A stretch of 64,000 nt of DNA from Bacteriovoracaceae bacterium UBA6153 (GCA_002428265.1 DIUR01000033.1:186001-250000), one strand, 5' to 3'; counted from the first letter of the stretch, positions 18,590 to 28,876 are shown. Program-made: numbers and translations. The notes: a model not told the origin generated them from the letters alone.

Positions 18590-19036
18590 TTATTTAATTG
18601 TACAAGTTTCAACGATTTCATTTCTGTCGAAAACAGCACAAGTGAATTTTTGTTTTACTGTAAGAGAATTTTTTGTGATGATCACTGATTTCTTATAAGA
18701 CGTTAGAGGAATATAATCTCCACACACAGAACCTCCCACTCTCTTACCGTTATCAGTAGTAGTGTAGATAATTTCTTTTGCAGAAATTTCTCTTTTGGCA
18801 CCTTCTAGATCCGCTTTAATAGCAAAATATGTCCCTGCATCGATGCTCACGACTTCTTCGTCTTCGTTAAATGAAACGGTACAATGCCCACCATTTTCTG
18901 CTTCGAAAACTTTTCCATTATAGAAAGAGGTAAACTCTCCAGACTTATTAATTAAATTTTTTATCTCTGTTGGAGTAGCTGCATTGGCCGCTACAGCGAA
19001 TGTCATCATAAGAGCAAGTGCGATTGTAAATTTCAT
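18590..19036 (-). CDS. Small secreted protein, unknown
   Basis: 148 residues. A clear signal peptide, MKFTIALALMMTFAVAANA, is followed by a beta-rich mature domain with four Cys (HCTV, VCGD, TCAV, ETCT). A GAGGAG ribosome site lies before the ATG. The family is not recognised. It lies directly upstream of the Nudix gene. Confidence 0.7.
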   Translation of the reverse strand: MKFTIALALMMTFAVAANAATPTEIKNLINKSGEFTSFYNGKVFEAENGGHCTVSFNEDEEVVSIDAGTYFAIKADLEGAKREISAKEIIYTTTDNGKRVGGSVCGDYIPLTSYKKSVIITKNSLTVKQKFTCAVFDRNEIVETCTIK

Positions 19037-19110
19037 AAGAACTCCTCATATCAGATTATGTGAGGAGTCTTTAACATGAGAAAGGGCCTGGACAAGAAAA
19101 TTTGTAATAA

Positions 19111-20712
19111 TTATAGAGCGGCCTTACAGCCTCCCTTGATAATTCCGTAGCATATATCTTTTTTAACATCAGGTCCTTCAGTATAGATTTCCATAGAGTA
19201 AACCTTACCTTTAGGATCTTTCATCTGCGCATACCAGATACCTGTCGATTTATACTGGCCGAGCTCTACAAAGTCAGGATGGTTTAAAACATAACTTGAA
19301 GTCTTAAGTTTTGCTTCTTCAAGTGTGTCGAACTCTGACATGCCAAGACTTTTCCTTGTATCACGCAAGAGCTTTTCAACTTTTTTGATATTTGCATTGT
19401 TTTCTTTAACAGCGCTATCTCGCCATTTCATGACTTGAGTAAGAAATTGATCAACACGATTAAAGTAACCTATCCTTTGAAAAGGTTGTCCAAAATACAC
19501 TTCTGACTCGTTCCAGATTAAAATAAAATTAGATGCATTTTTTTCACCTTCTGAGAGACCTACTGACTTCGCAAATTCGCTGGCACTACTTATTACGGCC
19601 GGAGTGATATCTTTAACACATTCCAATCCACTCTTTTTTCTAAGTGAGATCATATCCTTCATTTCATTCTGTAGAAGCTCCTTCCAATTTCCTTTATTGT
19701 TGTCAGGCATGCCTGCAATTTTTTTCATTATGTTAACTTCTATGGCATTTAACTTTCCATTGAGCTCGATTGTTCCTTCCTTTAAAACAGAATAAGTCAC
19801 AGCATAGTCATTTAAAAGTTTTTCAACATCAGCAAGATCACTGTAAATCCTGTCGCATGTATTGTTAACTTCTTTACAAAATCCGCTTACTCTCTTTTTG
19901 GTTTCCCCTAAAACTTCTTCGACAAGATACATCTCAAACTGTCTTCGCAGTTGTTTGTCATATACCTGTGAATTGTGAATGGCCGTGGCTTGAGCAGCTT
20001 TCATTTTATTTAAGACAACTCCGTAACTCTTTATTCCGAACTCAACTGAAAGATATTGGTTGTACATTTTATACATATTGATCTGCCACTCAAGGGGCGC
20101 CAGTTGAGATGACTTATTTTGTTTTGCGATAGTCCCCAGTGAAACTTGGGCAGCAACAAACTCTTTATAAACTTCCTGATAATACTTAATAATTTCGACT
20201 ACCGCTTTATTCCACTCTGCCATCTGGTCAACATTTCCTTCCAGAATCCTGCACTGCTTTTTATACTCAGCTGAACTCCAAAGAACAGCTGCAATCTCTA
20301 CAAGCTTATTTTGAAAAACGGCAGTGTCGTAAAGCTCTTTTGAATAAAAATCTTCAATTTCTTTTAGAGCTGGGTTTACTGATTTTAAATTCCTGTTAAC
20401 AACTGAATCACGTAACGTATACCCGCTCTTAACAAGGTCAGCATATTGTTTTTCATCATAGACGTACCTGAACGGCCCGGACTCATCGTAAACATGAGTA
20501 GCAATTCCATCCATTTCTAAATTTGAGCAAACTAAAACTTTTTTGTCTGTTCCTGCTGTACCACTATATGGAGTCGTGCATCCTTTCTTAGGACAGGTAT
20601 AAGCGCCTCTTGAAATAAGTATGCATCCCCTTTTTAACATTTCTGAGTCAGCAGTAGCGTAGGCCGTGACAGAAGCAGAAAGAAGGATAAAGGCACTTAC
20701 AAATAGTTTCAT
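19111..20712 (-). CDS. Secreted helical protein, unknown
   Basis: 533 residues. The signal peptide (MKLFVSAFILLSASVTAYA) is followed by a Cys-rich N-terminal part (RGCILISRGAYTCPKKGC) and then about 350 residues with heptad-like helical character. The C-terminus has a further small domain ending with two Cys pairs (DICYGIIKGGC). No enzymatic motif is visible. It could be a periplasmic or surface structural protein. It stands alone downstream of the ndk terminator. Confidence 0.7.
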   Translation of the reverse strand: MKLFVSAFILLSASVTAYATADSEMLKRGCILISRGAYTCPKKGCTTPYSGTAGTDKKVLVCSNLEMDGIATHVYDESGPFRYVYDEKQYADLVKSGYTLRDSVVNRNLKSVNPALKEIEDFYSKELYDTAVFQNKLVEIAAVLWSSAEYKKQCRILEGNVDQMAEWNKAVVEIIKYYQEVYKEFVAAQVSLGTIAKQNKSSQLAPLEWQINMYKMYNQYLSVEFGIKSYGVVLNKMKAAQATAIHNSQVYDKQLRRQFEMYLVEEVLGETKKRVSGFCKEVNNTCDRIYSDLADVEKLLNDYAVTYSVLKEGTIELNGKLNAIEVNIMKKIAGMPDNNKGNWKELLQNEMKDMISLRKKSGLECVKDITPAVISSASEFAKSVGLSEGEKNASNFILIWNESEVYFGQPFQRIGYFNRVDQFLTQVMKWRDSAVKENNANIKKVEKLLRDTRKSLGMSEFDTLEEAKLKTSSYVLNHPDFVELGQYKSTGIWYAQMKDPKGKVYSMEIYTEGPDVKKDICYGIIKGGCKAAL

Positions 20713-20853
20713 AATATAATTTCCCAGGATCAGGTAATATCTAACTATTATAAATTATTTAGAATTTATGAATATTAAAATTTTATGGTTATAAACACTT
20801 TTAAGATCTTAGGAAAATTAGCAGAGTATTTTGATTGCTCAAAAAATGGGCAT

Positions 20854-20884
20854 AAAAAAAGGCCCTCCGAAGAGGGCCTTTTTA
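20854..20884 (-). terminator. Intrinsic terminator of sucCD-ndk
   Basis: GGCCCTC, loop CGAA, GAGGGCC, with flanking A and T runs that make it work in either direction. It lies a few bases after the ndk stop. Confidence 0.9.
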
Positions 20885-20890
20885 TTAAGA

Positions 20891-21313
20891 CTAGTATCTA
20901 GCTTTAACTTCGTTTTTGTCGAAGAAGTAGTTGATCTCGCGATCAGCTGCTGCTTGAGAGTCAGATCCGTGAACAGCGTTAGCTTCGATTGACTTAGCGT
21001 ATAGCTTTCTAAGAGTTCCTTCGTCAGCGTTAGCTGGGTTAGTTGCTCCCATGATCTTTCTGTTTTTTTCTACTGCGTTTTCACCTTCAAGAACCATAAG
21101 AACTACTGGTCCTTCAGTCATGAAACCAACAAGTGAACCAAAGAATGGACGTTCTTTGTGCTCGATATAGAACCCTTCTGCTTTTTCTTTTGATAAGTGA
21201 GTAAGTTTAAGAGCAGCAATACGAAGACCTTCTTTCTCGAAACGAGCTACGATGTTTCCGATGTTGTTGTCTGCTACTGCGTTTGGCTTAATGATTGAAA
21301 ATGTTCTTTCCAT
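20891..21313 (-). CDS. ndk: Nucleoside diphosphate kinase
   Basis: 140 residues. It transfers the gamma phosphate between nucleoside triphosphates and diphosphates. The active-site His is H115 in the NAVHGSDS motif, and the N-terminal [12 protein letters not shown] strand is typical. It is 24 bp downstream of sucD and shares its terminator. Succinyl-CoA synthetase and Ndk are known to be functionally linked through GTP/ATP exchange, which fits the pairing. Confidence 0.97.
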   Translation of the reverse strand: MERTFSIIKPNAVADNNIGNIVARFEKEGLRIAALKLTHLSKEKAEGFYIEHKERPFFGSLVGFMTEGPVVLMVLEGENAVEKNRKIMGATNPANADEGTLRKLYAKSIEANAVHGSDSQAAADREINYFFDKNEVKARY

Positions 21314-21337
21314 TTGTGTTTTCTCCTTTATAGAAAA

Positions 21338-22237
21338 TTATGAGTTTCTTAATGCTACGTTTGCTTTCTTCATTGCTTCTTCTAATTTTAATCCTAGGTC
21401 AGCAGGCGATCTTGCAACCGTAATACCACACTCTTCTAGAACTTTAAACTTCGCTTCTGCTGTATCGTCTTCTCCAGAGATTAGTGCCCCTGCGTGACCC
21501 ATTCTCTTTCCTTTTGGAGCTGCTGCCCCTGCGATAAATCCAACAACTGGCTTTTTCATGTTCTTTTGAATCCATCTAGCAGCATCAGTTTCAGCTGATC
21601 CTCCGATTTCTCCGATCATGATGACACCATCAGTATCTGGATCTTTATTGAACATTTCTAAAACGTCGATAAAGTTTGTTCCGTTAACCGGGTCACCACC
21701 GATACCAACACAAGTTGATTGACCGATACCACGAGCTGTAAGTTGTCCTACTGCTTCGTAAGTAAGTGTTCCAGAACGAGAGATAATGCCAATACGACCT
21801 GGAAGGTGAATGTGACCTGGCATAATTCCGATTTTACACTGACCTGGAGTGATAACACCCGGACAGTTCGGGCCAATAAGTCTTACTTCTGGGTTTCTTG
21901 ATAGGGCGTCTCTTACTTTAACCATATCTAAAATAGGAATCCCTTCAGTGATTGTAATAATGATAGGAAGTTTTGCTTCGATACACTCTAAGATAGCGTC
22001 AGCAGCAAATGGAGGTGGTACAAAAACCATCGCAGCGTTTGCTTCAGTTGTTTTAACAGCTTCTTTAACAGTGTTAAATACTGGCCAGCCTTCGTGAACA
22101 GTTCCACCTTTTCCTGGAGTCACTCCACCAACAACCTTAGTTCCGTATTCTTGTGATTGCTTAGTGTGGAAAGTTCCTTGTTTACCAGTAATACCGATAG
22201 TGATTAAACGTGTATTTTTATCGATCATGATTGCCAT
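21338..22237 (-). CDS. sucD: Succinyl-CoA synthetase alpha subunit
   Basis: 299 residues. The CoA-binding N-terminus contains [30 protein letters not shown] and the phospho-His loop GHAGALI near residue 246 are present. With SucC it forms the TCA-cycle enzyme that makes ATP or GTP from succinyl-CoA. The start lies 3 bp after the sucC stop. Confidence 0.97.
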   Translation of the reverse strand: MAIMIDKNTRLITIGITGKQGTFHTKQSQEYGTKVVGGVTPGKGGTVHEGWPVFNTVKEAVKTTEANAAMVFVPPPFAADAILECIEAKLPIIITITEGIPILDMVKVRDALSRNPEVRLIGPNCPGVITPGQCKIGIMPGHIHLPGRIGIISRSGTLTYEAVGQLTARGIGQSTCVGIGGDPVNGTNFIDVLEMFNKDPDTDGVIMIGEIGGSAETDAARWIQKNMKKPVVGFIAGAAAPKGKRMGHAGALISGEDDTAEAKFKVLEECGITVARSPADLGLKLEEAMKKANVALRNS

Positions 22238-22240
22238 TGA

Positions 22241-23407
22241 CTACGCTCCTTTTGCAGCGGCAACTACTTTTACAGCAGCGTCGCCTAAATCTTTGGCCGC
22301 TGTGATAGCAAGACCAGATTCATTTAAGATTTTTCTTCCAAGCTCTACGTTTGTTCCTTCAAGACGAACCACTAGTGGAACGTTTAATGAAACAGCACGT
22401 GCCGCCGCTACAACACCTTCAGCAATAATGTCACACTTCATGATTCCACCGAAGATGTTAACAAGGATTGCTTTTACGTTTGGATCAGAAAGAATAATTC
22501 TGAAAGCTTGCTCTACAGCTTCTTTTGTTGCTCCACCGCCAACGTCAAGGAAGTTAGCAGCGTTTCCGCCGTTAAGCTTTACGATGTCTAGAGTTGCCAT
22601 AGCAAGCCCTGCACCGTTTACAAGACAGCCGATGTTTCCATCAAGCTCGATGTATGAAAGACCATATTTTGAAGCTTCAACTTCTTTAGCTGATTCTTCA
22701 GTAAGGTCTCTGTAAGCTGCAACTTCAGGGTGTCTGAACATTGCGTTTTCATCAAAGTTTAATTTCGCATCAAGTGCGATCATTTGGTTGTCACCAGTTA
22801 ACACTAGTGGATTGATCTCTGCGATTGAGCAGTCAGTATCAATATATAGTTTGTAAAGGCCTCTGTAGAAAGCGTCTGCTTCTTTTGCTTGAGCAGCATC
22901 TAACCCAAGAGCATTAGATAAAATTCTTCCAATGTATGGTTGGTATCCAGCACCTGGCTCAACGGCAACTTTTACGATTGCTTCTGGATTTTTATGAGCA
23001 ACTTCTTCAATTTCAACTCCACCTTCTTTAGAGGCCATGAATGTGACTTTTGAATTGTTTCTGTCTAGAACGATCCCAAGGTAGAATTCCTTAGCAATGT
23101 TACAGCCTTCTTCGATAAGAAGAGTGTTTACTTTTTTTCCTTCAGGACCTGTCTGGTGAGTGACCAGAGTCGAGTGAAGAATTTCAGATGCATATTTTTT
23201 TACTTCATCTAGTGACTTAGCAAGTTTTACACCGCCAGCTTTTCCTCTTCCACCTGCGTGAATTTGTGCTTTAACAACCCAAATTTTTCCACCAAGTTTT
23301 TCTGCGCCCTTTACTGCTTGTTCAACAGAAGTAGCGACTTCGCCTTTTAAAACTTTAATACCAAATTTGCGCATCAAATCTTTTGCTTGATACTCATGGA
23401 CGTTCAT
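22241..23407 (-). CDS. sucC: Succinyl-CoA synthetase beta subunit
   Basis: 388 residues from ATG 23407, which has TAGGAG 6 bp upstream and the canonical start [12 protein letters not shown]; this equals the usual SucC length. The ATP-grasp domain ([17 protein letters not shown]) and the C-terminal ligase domain ([11 protein letters not shown]) are complete. The frame is open further upstream, but that extension is not conserved sequence. Confidence 0.97.
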   Translation of the reverse strand: MNVHEYQAKDLMRKFGIKVLKGEVATSVEQAVKGAEKLGGKIWVVKAQIHAGGRGKAGGVKLAKSLDEVKKYASEILHSTLVTHQTGPEGKKVNTLLIEEGCNIAKEFYLGIVLDRNNSKVTFMASKEGGVEIEEVAHKNPEAIVKVAVEPGAGYQPYIGRILSNALGLDAAQAKEADAFYRGLYKLYIDTDCSIAEINPLVLTGDNQMIALDAKLNFDENAMFRHPEVAAYRDLTEESAKEVEASKYGLSYIELDGNIGCLVNGAGLAMATLDIVKLNGGNAANFLDVGGGATKEAVEQAFRIILSDPNVKAILVNIFGGIMKCDIIAEGVVAAARAVSLNVPLVVRLEGTNVELGRKILNESGLAITAAKDLGDAAVKVVAAAKGA

Positions 23408-23456
23408 AGATTCTCCTAATTCAAGAGTTTGCTGAGTGTAAGACATTCGTAATTTA

Positions 23457-23482
23457 GACGCGATCATAATAATTCCCGCGTC
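23457..23482 (-). promoter_or_regulatory. Small GC-rich hairpin in the sucC leader
   Basis: GACGCG and CGCGTC pair across 14 bases, 50-75 bp upstream of the sucC start. It could be a leader structure; the evidence is only the symmetry. Confidence 0.25.
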
Positions 23483-23607
23483 TTCGTCCTTAAAGGAACA
23501 TCGCCCCAATAAAGGCCCTTTTAAGAAAAAAAATGCCAAAATCAAAACAATTTTTTACTCTAGAGACCTCCGAGGGGGCAATCTCCTCATAAAATGGACA
23601 TAACAAG

Positions 23608-24480
23608 ATGCAAAGTAAACAATATTTCTCCCTTGAACCTGCGCGCTTTAAGCTTGATGGTGGTGCGATGTTTGGAATTATTCCTAAGCCACTCTGGAGT
23701 AAAGTTCATCCCGCCGATGATCAAAATAGAATTGAACTTGCTCTAAGATTAATCCTGATTAAAGACGGTAAAAAAAATATTCTTATTGATACTGGTATCG
23801 GCGACTACCATGGAGAAAAATGGGATTCGCGCTTTGGAGTTGTAGGAAGTCCTTCTCCTCTTGAGCACGCACTAAAATCGATTGGATTAAATCCAGAAGA
23901 TGTGACTGACCTGATTATTTCTCACCTGCACTTTGATCACGTCGGGGGCCTTGGAAAAATGGTTGATGGAGTCATCACTCCCGTTTTAAAAAACGCCACT
24001 ATTCATCTTCATAAAAAGCATTACGAATATTCTAAAAATCCCACCGACAGAGACAGTGGCTCATTTCAAATTGAGTATTTTGAACCAGTCATAAAATGGT
24101 ATGAACAAAAAAATCAAATTCATTTTGTCGATGGTATGGAAGGCGATATTATCTCTGGAATCAAGTTTAAATGCTCTATGGGACACACCCCTTATCTTCT
24201 TCACGCCTATGATGAAAAGATGATCTACATGGCAGATTTGATTCCTACCAGTAACCACGTTCACATCCCATGGGTCATGGGCTATGACATCTCGCCAGGT
24301 GTAACGACATCGGATAAGAAAGAGTTCTTATCATTCATCGAAGATAAAAAACTCACGATGATTTTTGAGCACGATCCACTCTATTTTGGGTCAACTGTGA
24401 AGAAAAATGAAAAGGGTGATTTTGTCTGCGAGCAAAAAATGGATTTTAATCCTGCGATTGCCTACCCAATTTTTAATTAG
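23608..24480 (+). CDS. MBL-fold metallo-hydrolase
   Basis: 290 residues. The zinc motif HLHFDHVGG, an earlier DTGIGDYHG loop and later metal-site His or Asp in MGHTP and MADLIP define the metallo-beta-lactamase fold. The architecture resembles lactonase- or hydrolase-type members (AttM/YtnP-like) rather than a glyoxalase. The substrate is unknown. No signal peptide. It overlaps the end of the convergent GYF-domain gene by 8 bp. Confidence 0.85.
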   Translation: MQSKQYFSLEPARFKLDGGAMFGIIPKPLWSKVHPADDQNRIELALRLILIKDGKKNILIDTGIGDYHGEKWDSRFGVVGSPSPLEHALKSIGLNPEDVTDLIISHLHFDHVGGLGKMVDGVITPVLKNATIHLHKKHYEYSKNPTDRDSGSFQIEYFEPVIKWYEQKNQIHFVDGMEGDIISGIKFKCSMGHTPYLLHAYDEKMIYMADLIPTSNHVHIPWVMGYDISPGVTTSDKKEFLSFIEDKKLTMIFEHDPLYFGSTVKKNEKGDFVCEQKMDFNPAIAYPIFN

Positions 24481-25960
24481 AGATTTTTTTAATTTCCGCA
24501 TTGAGTTTTGCGATGTGAGCATCAATCTGACTCATGATAGAGCTATGGCGTTTTTGAAACTTTAGCCTTAATACTGCTTTATCTTTATCAGTGATTTTTT
24601 TCATCGCTCTCGTTTCAGTGATCATGTCTGCGCCGAGCTCGCCAATTTGTTTTCCTAATTGAACCTGACTTGTATAAGTGGCCACTTTTTTTCTCGAGTC
24701 AGTCTCAAGTGCCTCACCTTTTTTTGCCAACTCGCTGGCTGCAATCACTAATGATTGAAGGATAGGCGAAATTTCTTTGATGTACTGAGTTTCAAAAGCG
24801 TTGATGTCTTTTGGTTTTTTGACTTTTTCCAGGGCCAGTAAATAGTCTTCCGATGTCTTATTTAAAATGGACATGAAAGTCTGCAGGCGTTCAAGTTTGT
24901 CATTGAATGGCTTCAATTGCTCTGCCACGATCGTATCGGTGTACTCAAGCAGCTTCTTTTCAAACTCACGAGGAGTTCCCGCATAAATCAAGGCCTGAGT
25001 TTTATAAGTGTAGTTGGTATTGAGCTTCTTGAAGAAATCAATCCCGTTTAAGAACTTAAAGCGCTTATTAAGAAAATGCATTTTTCTTCCGGTAAAATCG
25101 ACATCATACTCGCCCGGGACGAACTGTGGCCCACTAATGAGCTGCATTTTTCCAAACTCTCCGAGATGATTTTTAATCACGCCTCTGACCATCAACTCCA
25201 CGTCATCCGTTCCTAAAACGCGCTTTGGAATTGAGCGAAGTTTGATAATGGCCAGGATTTCGCCATCCTTATTAGTAGTCGCAAAAATCGTTTTACCATC
25301 AAGAGATAATGCAATCGCCACTGCAATTGATGAAATTTTTTGCTCTGCTGTTTCTGAGAGCTTCTCTAGGTAAACTGGCATTAGCCCTTTTACGCGAAGT
25401 TGAATCGAAGCAGATTTTTCGTTAACAAAAAACCACCCAACGATGGCAATGAACAAGACCACAACAACACTAAAGACCACCCTCGGGACAATCTTAGAAG
25501 ATGGGCGTGATGATTTTTGAAAGCCTTTACCAGCACCTGTTGGATCCAAAATCGCATCTAAAGGAAGCGGAGGTGGCTCATCATCACTGATCGTATCATT
25601 AGTCTTGGCACTAAAATCTATAGAGTTCTCTACCCCTAAAAACCCAGGAGGCATCGGTGGCGGCAAGTCTTCATCGGGAAGATCTGGTAAGTCAGGAAGC
25701 ACCGGAGTCTTTTGAACTTCCTTCACCGCATTCATTTTTGAATAAGGCTTCTTGGGAGGTGTGAAGTCAGGTGTTTTATAGGCCTCACTTAAAAAAGCAA
25801 GCTCGCGAACCTTACCAAGCGCTTCCCATTTTTCTGCGCCTTCACGCCACACTAATGACTGTGCGGTAATTTCGCCCACTGACATGAACTCTTCCATCTC
25901 TTTGATGGAAAACGGACCTAAGTGGTGAGTGCCTTTAAATATAAACCATTCTTTATTCAT
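24473..25960 (-). CDS. Membrane protein with N-terminal GYF_2 domain
   Basis: 495 residues. Residues 1-50 (EWFIFKGTHHLGPFS, and VWREGAEKWEAL) fit a GYF_2 domain. A Pro/Asp-rich linker follows (DEDLPPPMPPG and DDEPPPLPLD), then one membrane segment near residues 170-190 (VVFSVVVVLFIAIVGWFFV) and about 300 residues outside the cytoplasm with helical content. The GYF domain may bind its own or other Pro-rich segments. The ATG at 25960 gives the domain its normal N-terminus; the function is unknown. Confidence 0.75.
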   Translation of the reverse strand: MNKEWFIFKGTHHLGPFSIKEMEEFMSVGEITAQSLVWREGAEKWEALGKVRELAFLSEAYKTPDFTPPKKPYSKMNAVKEVQKTPVLPDLPDLPDEDLPPPMPPGFLGVENSIDFSAKTNDTISDDEPPPLPLDAILDPTGAGKGFQKSSRPSSKIVPRVVFSVVVVLFIAIVGWFFVNEKSASIQLRVKGLMPVYLEKLSETAEQKISSIAVAIALSLDGKTIFATTNKDGEILAIIKLRSIPKRVLGTDDVELMVRGVIKNHLGEFGKMQLISGPQFVPGEYDVDFTGRKMHFLNKRFKFLNGIDFFKKLNTNYTYKTQALIYAGTPREFEKKLLEYTDTIVAEQLKPFNDKLERLQTFMSILNKTSEDYLLALEKVKKPKDINAFETQYIKEISPILQSLVIAASELAKKGEALETDSRKKVATYTSQVQLGKQIGELGADMITETRAMKKITDKDKAVLRLKFQKRHSSIMSQIDAHIAKLNAEIKKISN

Positions 25961-26020
25961 TTGATCTTTTAATGATATACTACGTTGTCGACTTAGGTAA
26001 ACCGCAAATGAGGACATCGC

Positions 26021-26938
26021 GTGAAAAAAGATTTGATATTAGAGAATGCTGCTTCAAGAGACAGTGAACGCCTGATAAAAAACCGCACAAAACCCTCTAG
26101 CGCCGATATTCTTTTTTTTAAATCCTCGTCCGACATAGGAACAATCAGAAATACTGGCAGAAGAGGAGCTTCTTTTGCCCCGGATGCCCTTCTCAATATT
26201 GTAAAAAAACTGGCCCTGCATAACGAACACCTATGGTCTGATATTGAAGTGGCCGATCCGGCACTTGAAGCGGAAAATTTTTCCGAAGCACAAGCAAGTT
26301 ACATAACCACTCTTTCAACAGCACTTGAGAGTTATACAAAAGCAAAAAAATTCATCTATCTTGGCGGCGGTCATGATCATGTTTATCCACTTTTAAAATC
26401 ACTCAATACCAAATATAAAAAAATTAAAGTCATCAATATCGATGCTCACCTCGATACCAGGATTGATGAGTTCACAAACTCGGGCACGCCCTTCAGACAA
26501 TTTGCTCAAGAGTTCACAGGCCAGTTTGAACTTATCCAAATCGGTATTCACGACTTTGCTAATGCCAAGTCTACGATGAGTGATTTGGGCCGTGCGAAAG
26601 AAGTTGTCGCAACTTATGATGACTTAAAACACCTCACCAATAACTTCACTAACAACAGAAAACTATTTGAGCGAATGATCCCTTATGATCACGAGGCCCT
26701 GTATCTTTTTAGTCTTGATGCTGACGCACTAGACTCTTCTATTATGGAAGGTGTCAGCGCCGTCAATCATCGAGGTCTACCTTATCACTTTGTGGAAGAA
26801 CTCTTAATTTACTCACAAGATGTATTAAGAACTAAACATTATGGGTTTTATGAATATAATCCAGTTTATGACAACCTTTCTCAAAAAGGTGCCAGAGCAC
26901 TGGCCAGTCTTATTTATAAAATTATGGACCATGATTAG
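26021..26938 (+). CDS. Arginase/formiminoglutamase family hydrolase
   Basis: 305 residues from GTG 26021, which has GAGGA upstream. The binuclear Mn site motifs are present: GGGHDH, NIDAHLDTR and SLDADALD. A GTPFRQ segment and a late EYNP complete the ureohydrolase pattern. Formiminoglutamase, agmatinase or arginase activity are all possible; no hut or spe genes are next to it. The stop codon overlaps the next start codon. Confidence 0.85.
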   Translation: MKKDLILENAASRDSERLIKNRTKPSSADILFFKSSSDIGTIRNTGRRGASFAPDALLNIVKKLALHNEHLWSDIEVADPALEAENFSEAQASYITTLSTALESYTKAKKFIYLGGGHDHVYPLLKSLNTKYKKIKVINIDAHLDTRIDEFTNSGTPFRQFAQEFTGQFELIQIGIHDFANAKSTMSDLGRAKEVVATYDDLKHLTNNFTNNRKLFERMIPYDHEALYLFSLDADALDSSIMEGVSAVNHRGLPYHFVEELLIYSQDVLRTKHYGFYEYNPVYDNLSQKGARALASLIYKIMDHD

Positions 26939-28188
26939 TGAACGTTTTAGAAATTATAGAACATAACGAGGCGATTCGAAGAATTAGAATCTTCATGATC
27001 AGCGGTGCTATCTGTAGCATGGTCTTCTATTTCCTTATGACCAGAGTTCATCCTCAATATGCTGACTTTCTTCCCGGTAGAATTGCGATCAGTATTTTTT
27101 CTTTATTCAGCGTGGTCTTCACTTATATAAAAAAAGATAATCTCCTTTTTTGGAGCAGAATTTTAATTAGAATCGGTACCATGTCGTTTCTCATGCTCTA
27201 CCTATATCTTCTAAGTATAAATGGATGGTCACTTTTTCACTGCTGGTCTTATTTTGTGGTCGCGGCCATTATCTGCTCAACTTCTATGACCTGGAACGGC
27301 TATGTTCAATATGCTATTGTTGGTGTTGGCGGACCTTTAATTCTTAGTTTATGGGCACCTCTTAATTGGCTGGAGCTTTTTCATTTTCATTCTGCCAACA
27401 TTGCCACCTTCGCGATTATCGGAGTGTCGGCCAAATCAACTTTTAGATACAAAAATGAAGTTTCAAAATTAACCAACGATCTTATTTTGCAATCAAAAAT
27501 GGCAGCCCTTGGTGAAATGGCCGGTGGTATCTCTCATGAAATTAATAATCCTCTGGCCATTATTAAAGGTGCTGTTGAGCAGATTAAACGAGTCGGCCCA
27601 GACTCTAGCGAAGACAAAGAAAAATTCAATAATCTAACAGATAAAATTTCACGCATGGTAGAAAGGATTACTGTGGTCACCGGCGGTCTTAAGGAATTTT
27701 CTCAGGATACAGCAGATCAGAATCTTCATCTGCATGATTTAAATACTATCATCGCTGAAGGAATAAAAATGTGCATGAGAAGATTTCCCAACTCCAACGT
27801 TGAGATATCTTTTACTCCACCAGAATACCCTTCATTGTGTTTATGTAAAAGAAATCAAATTATTGAAATCGTTTTAAATCTTTGCACTAATGCAGTAGAG
27901 GCCACGATAGAAAAAGAAGCGCCGATGGTTCATATCTCTTTGACTAAAAATGATACTCAATACTCGCTTAGCATCTCTGATAATGGAGATGGTGTCTCTG
28001 AAGCTATCTCTGGAAAAGTGATGGAGCCATTTGTAACAACCAAAGACATTGGAAAAGGTTTGGGATTAGGTTTGTCTATCTCTCATGGATTTAGCAGAGT
28101 CAATGGCGGAGAATTATCTTACTACCGCGACGGTCAACTCACCCACTTCGTTCTGACTCTTCCTATTCCTGAATCTACTCTATTATAA
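26938..28188 (+). CDS. Membrane sensor histidine kinase
   Basis: 416 residues from GTG 26938, overlapping the preceding stop. There are about five or six membrane segments (residues 18-165). HisKA has phospho-His H200 (GGISHEINNPL), and HATPase has LNLCTNAVEAT, SDNGDGVS and GKGLGLGLSIS. There is no periplasmic sensor domain of note and no response regulator adjacent, so the partner is elsewhere. Confidence 0.9.
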   Translation: MNVLEIIEHNEAIRRIRIFMISGAICSMVFYFLMTRVHPQYADFLPGRIAISIFSLFSVVFTYIKKDNLLFWSRILIRIGTMSFLMLYLYLLSINGWSLFHCWSYFVVAAIICSTSMTWNGYVQYAIVGVGGPLILSLWAPLNWLELFHFHSANIATFAIIGVSAKSTFRYKNEVSKLTNDLILQSKMAALGEMAGGISHEINNPLAIIKGAVEQIKRVGPDSSEDKEKFNNLTDKISRMVERITVVTGGLKEFSQDTADQNLHLHDLNTIIAEGIKMCMRRFPNSNVEISFTPPEYPSLCLCKRNQIIEIVLNLCTNAVEATIEKEAPMVHISLTKNDTQYSLSISDNGDGVSEAISGKVMEPFVTTKDIGKGLGLGLSISHGFSRVNGGELSYYRDGQLTHFVLTLPIPESTLL

Positions 28189-28729
28189 TTCCCAGGCCAG
28201 TCAGTAATGCCAGTCCCTCAGGCATGCTGAATTTCGCTTTTTTAACATTAGTTAACTTAACGTCTATAAAGTAATTTACGGCCCCTCTAAAGTCGACCTC
28301 TCGAAGATCTGCTCCATTAAAGACTGTGCCTCTAAGATCTGATTTTGAAAAATCCGCCCCGACCAACTGGGTTTGATAAAAATCCACTTCGTGCATTTTG
28401 CATTCAAGGAATTTATTAGACTTTAAATTGAGTGATTGAAAGACACAATAATCTAGCAAGCAGTCTGAGAAACTCGCGCTAGAAAAAGTTGCACACTCTA
28501 CCCAATTAATTCCTATCATTCTCGACTTGGAAAAAACCGGGCTTCTAAAAAGTCCACCTTTGACTGAAGTGTTGCTGAAGTTACATTCATTAAAGCTGCA
28601 GTCGATGAACTTCATCCTGCTTATATTGGCCTCTTGAAAATCAATGCCTGTAAAAGTGCATTCGACATATTCGCCAGGGCCAGGAAAGTCATCTTGAATG
28701 TAATTTGAGTTTTCGAAGTATTGATTCAT
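28175..28729 (-). CDS. Pentapeptide-repeat protein
   Basis: 184 residues built of A(D/N)LxX-type five-residue repeats (for example GADFSKSDLRGTVFNGADL), which form a right-handed quadrilateral helix. The Qnr/McbG group of this fold mimics DNA and protects gyrase, but nothing here proves that role. The 3' end overlaps the histidine kinase gene by 14 bp. The ribosome site is poor, and an intrinsic terminator lies between the gene and the sigma-54-like promoter upstream, so it may be controlled by read-through. Confidence 0.85.
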   Translation of the reverse strand: MNQYFENSNYIQDDFPGPGEYVECTFTGIDFQEANISRMKFIDCSFNECNFSNTSVKGGLFRSPVFSKSRMIGINWVECATFSSASFSDCLLDYCVFQSLNLKSNKFLECKMHEVDFYQTQLVGADFSKSDLRGTVFNGADLREVDFRGAVNYFIDVKLTNVKKAKFSMPEGLALLTGLGIIIE

Positions 28730-28753
28730 GCAAAAGATTTTAGTGTCCTAAAA

Positions 28754-28794
28754 CAAAAAAGCCCAGTGCGTATTTCAGCAATGGGCTTTTTGAG
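28754..28794 (-). terminator. Intrinsic terminator upstream of the pentapeptide gene
   Basis: AGCCCA and TGGGCT arms with an inner TGC/GCA pairing, flanked by A and T runs on both sides. It lies 25 bp before the pentapeptide start, where a plain promoter region would be expected. Confidence 0.75.
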
Positions 28795-28849
28795 AGACAT
28801 TCACAGGAGAGCTAAAAAAATCCTTTTAATAGATTCTCCACACACACAC
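28754..28849 (-). ncRNA. Candidate sigma-54-dependent small RNA or attenuated leader
   Basis: It would start about 12 bp after the sigma-54-like -12 element and end at the terminator, giving roughly 95 nt. A GGAGA/TCTCC pairing in the first half and the terminator hairpin in the second give two stem-loops. No reading frame with a ribosome site is visible inside. Alternatively it is the 5' leader of the pentapeptide gene. Confidence 0.45.
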
Positions 28850-28859
28850 TAATACTAAT

Positions 28860-28876
28860 TGCACTGTTCGTGCCAA
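28860..28876 (-). promoter_or_regulatory. Sigma-54 (RpoN) -24/-12 promoter
   Basis: Minus-strand TTGGCACGAACAGTGCA matches the consensus TTGGCACGnnnnTTGCA at all but one defined base, with the required 10-bp spacing between GG and GC. It lies in a 414-bp gap with no protein gene. The rest of the gap holds only a CTATTAG/CTAATAG hairpin (28889-28907) and a near-palindromic CTTACATTATGTAAG, which could be activator sites. Confidence 0.6.
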
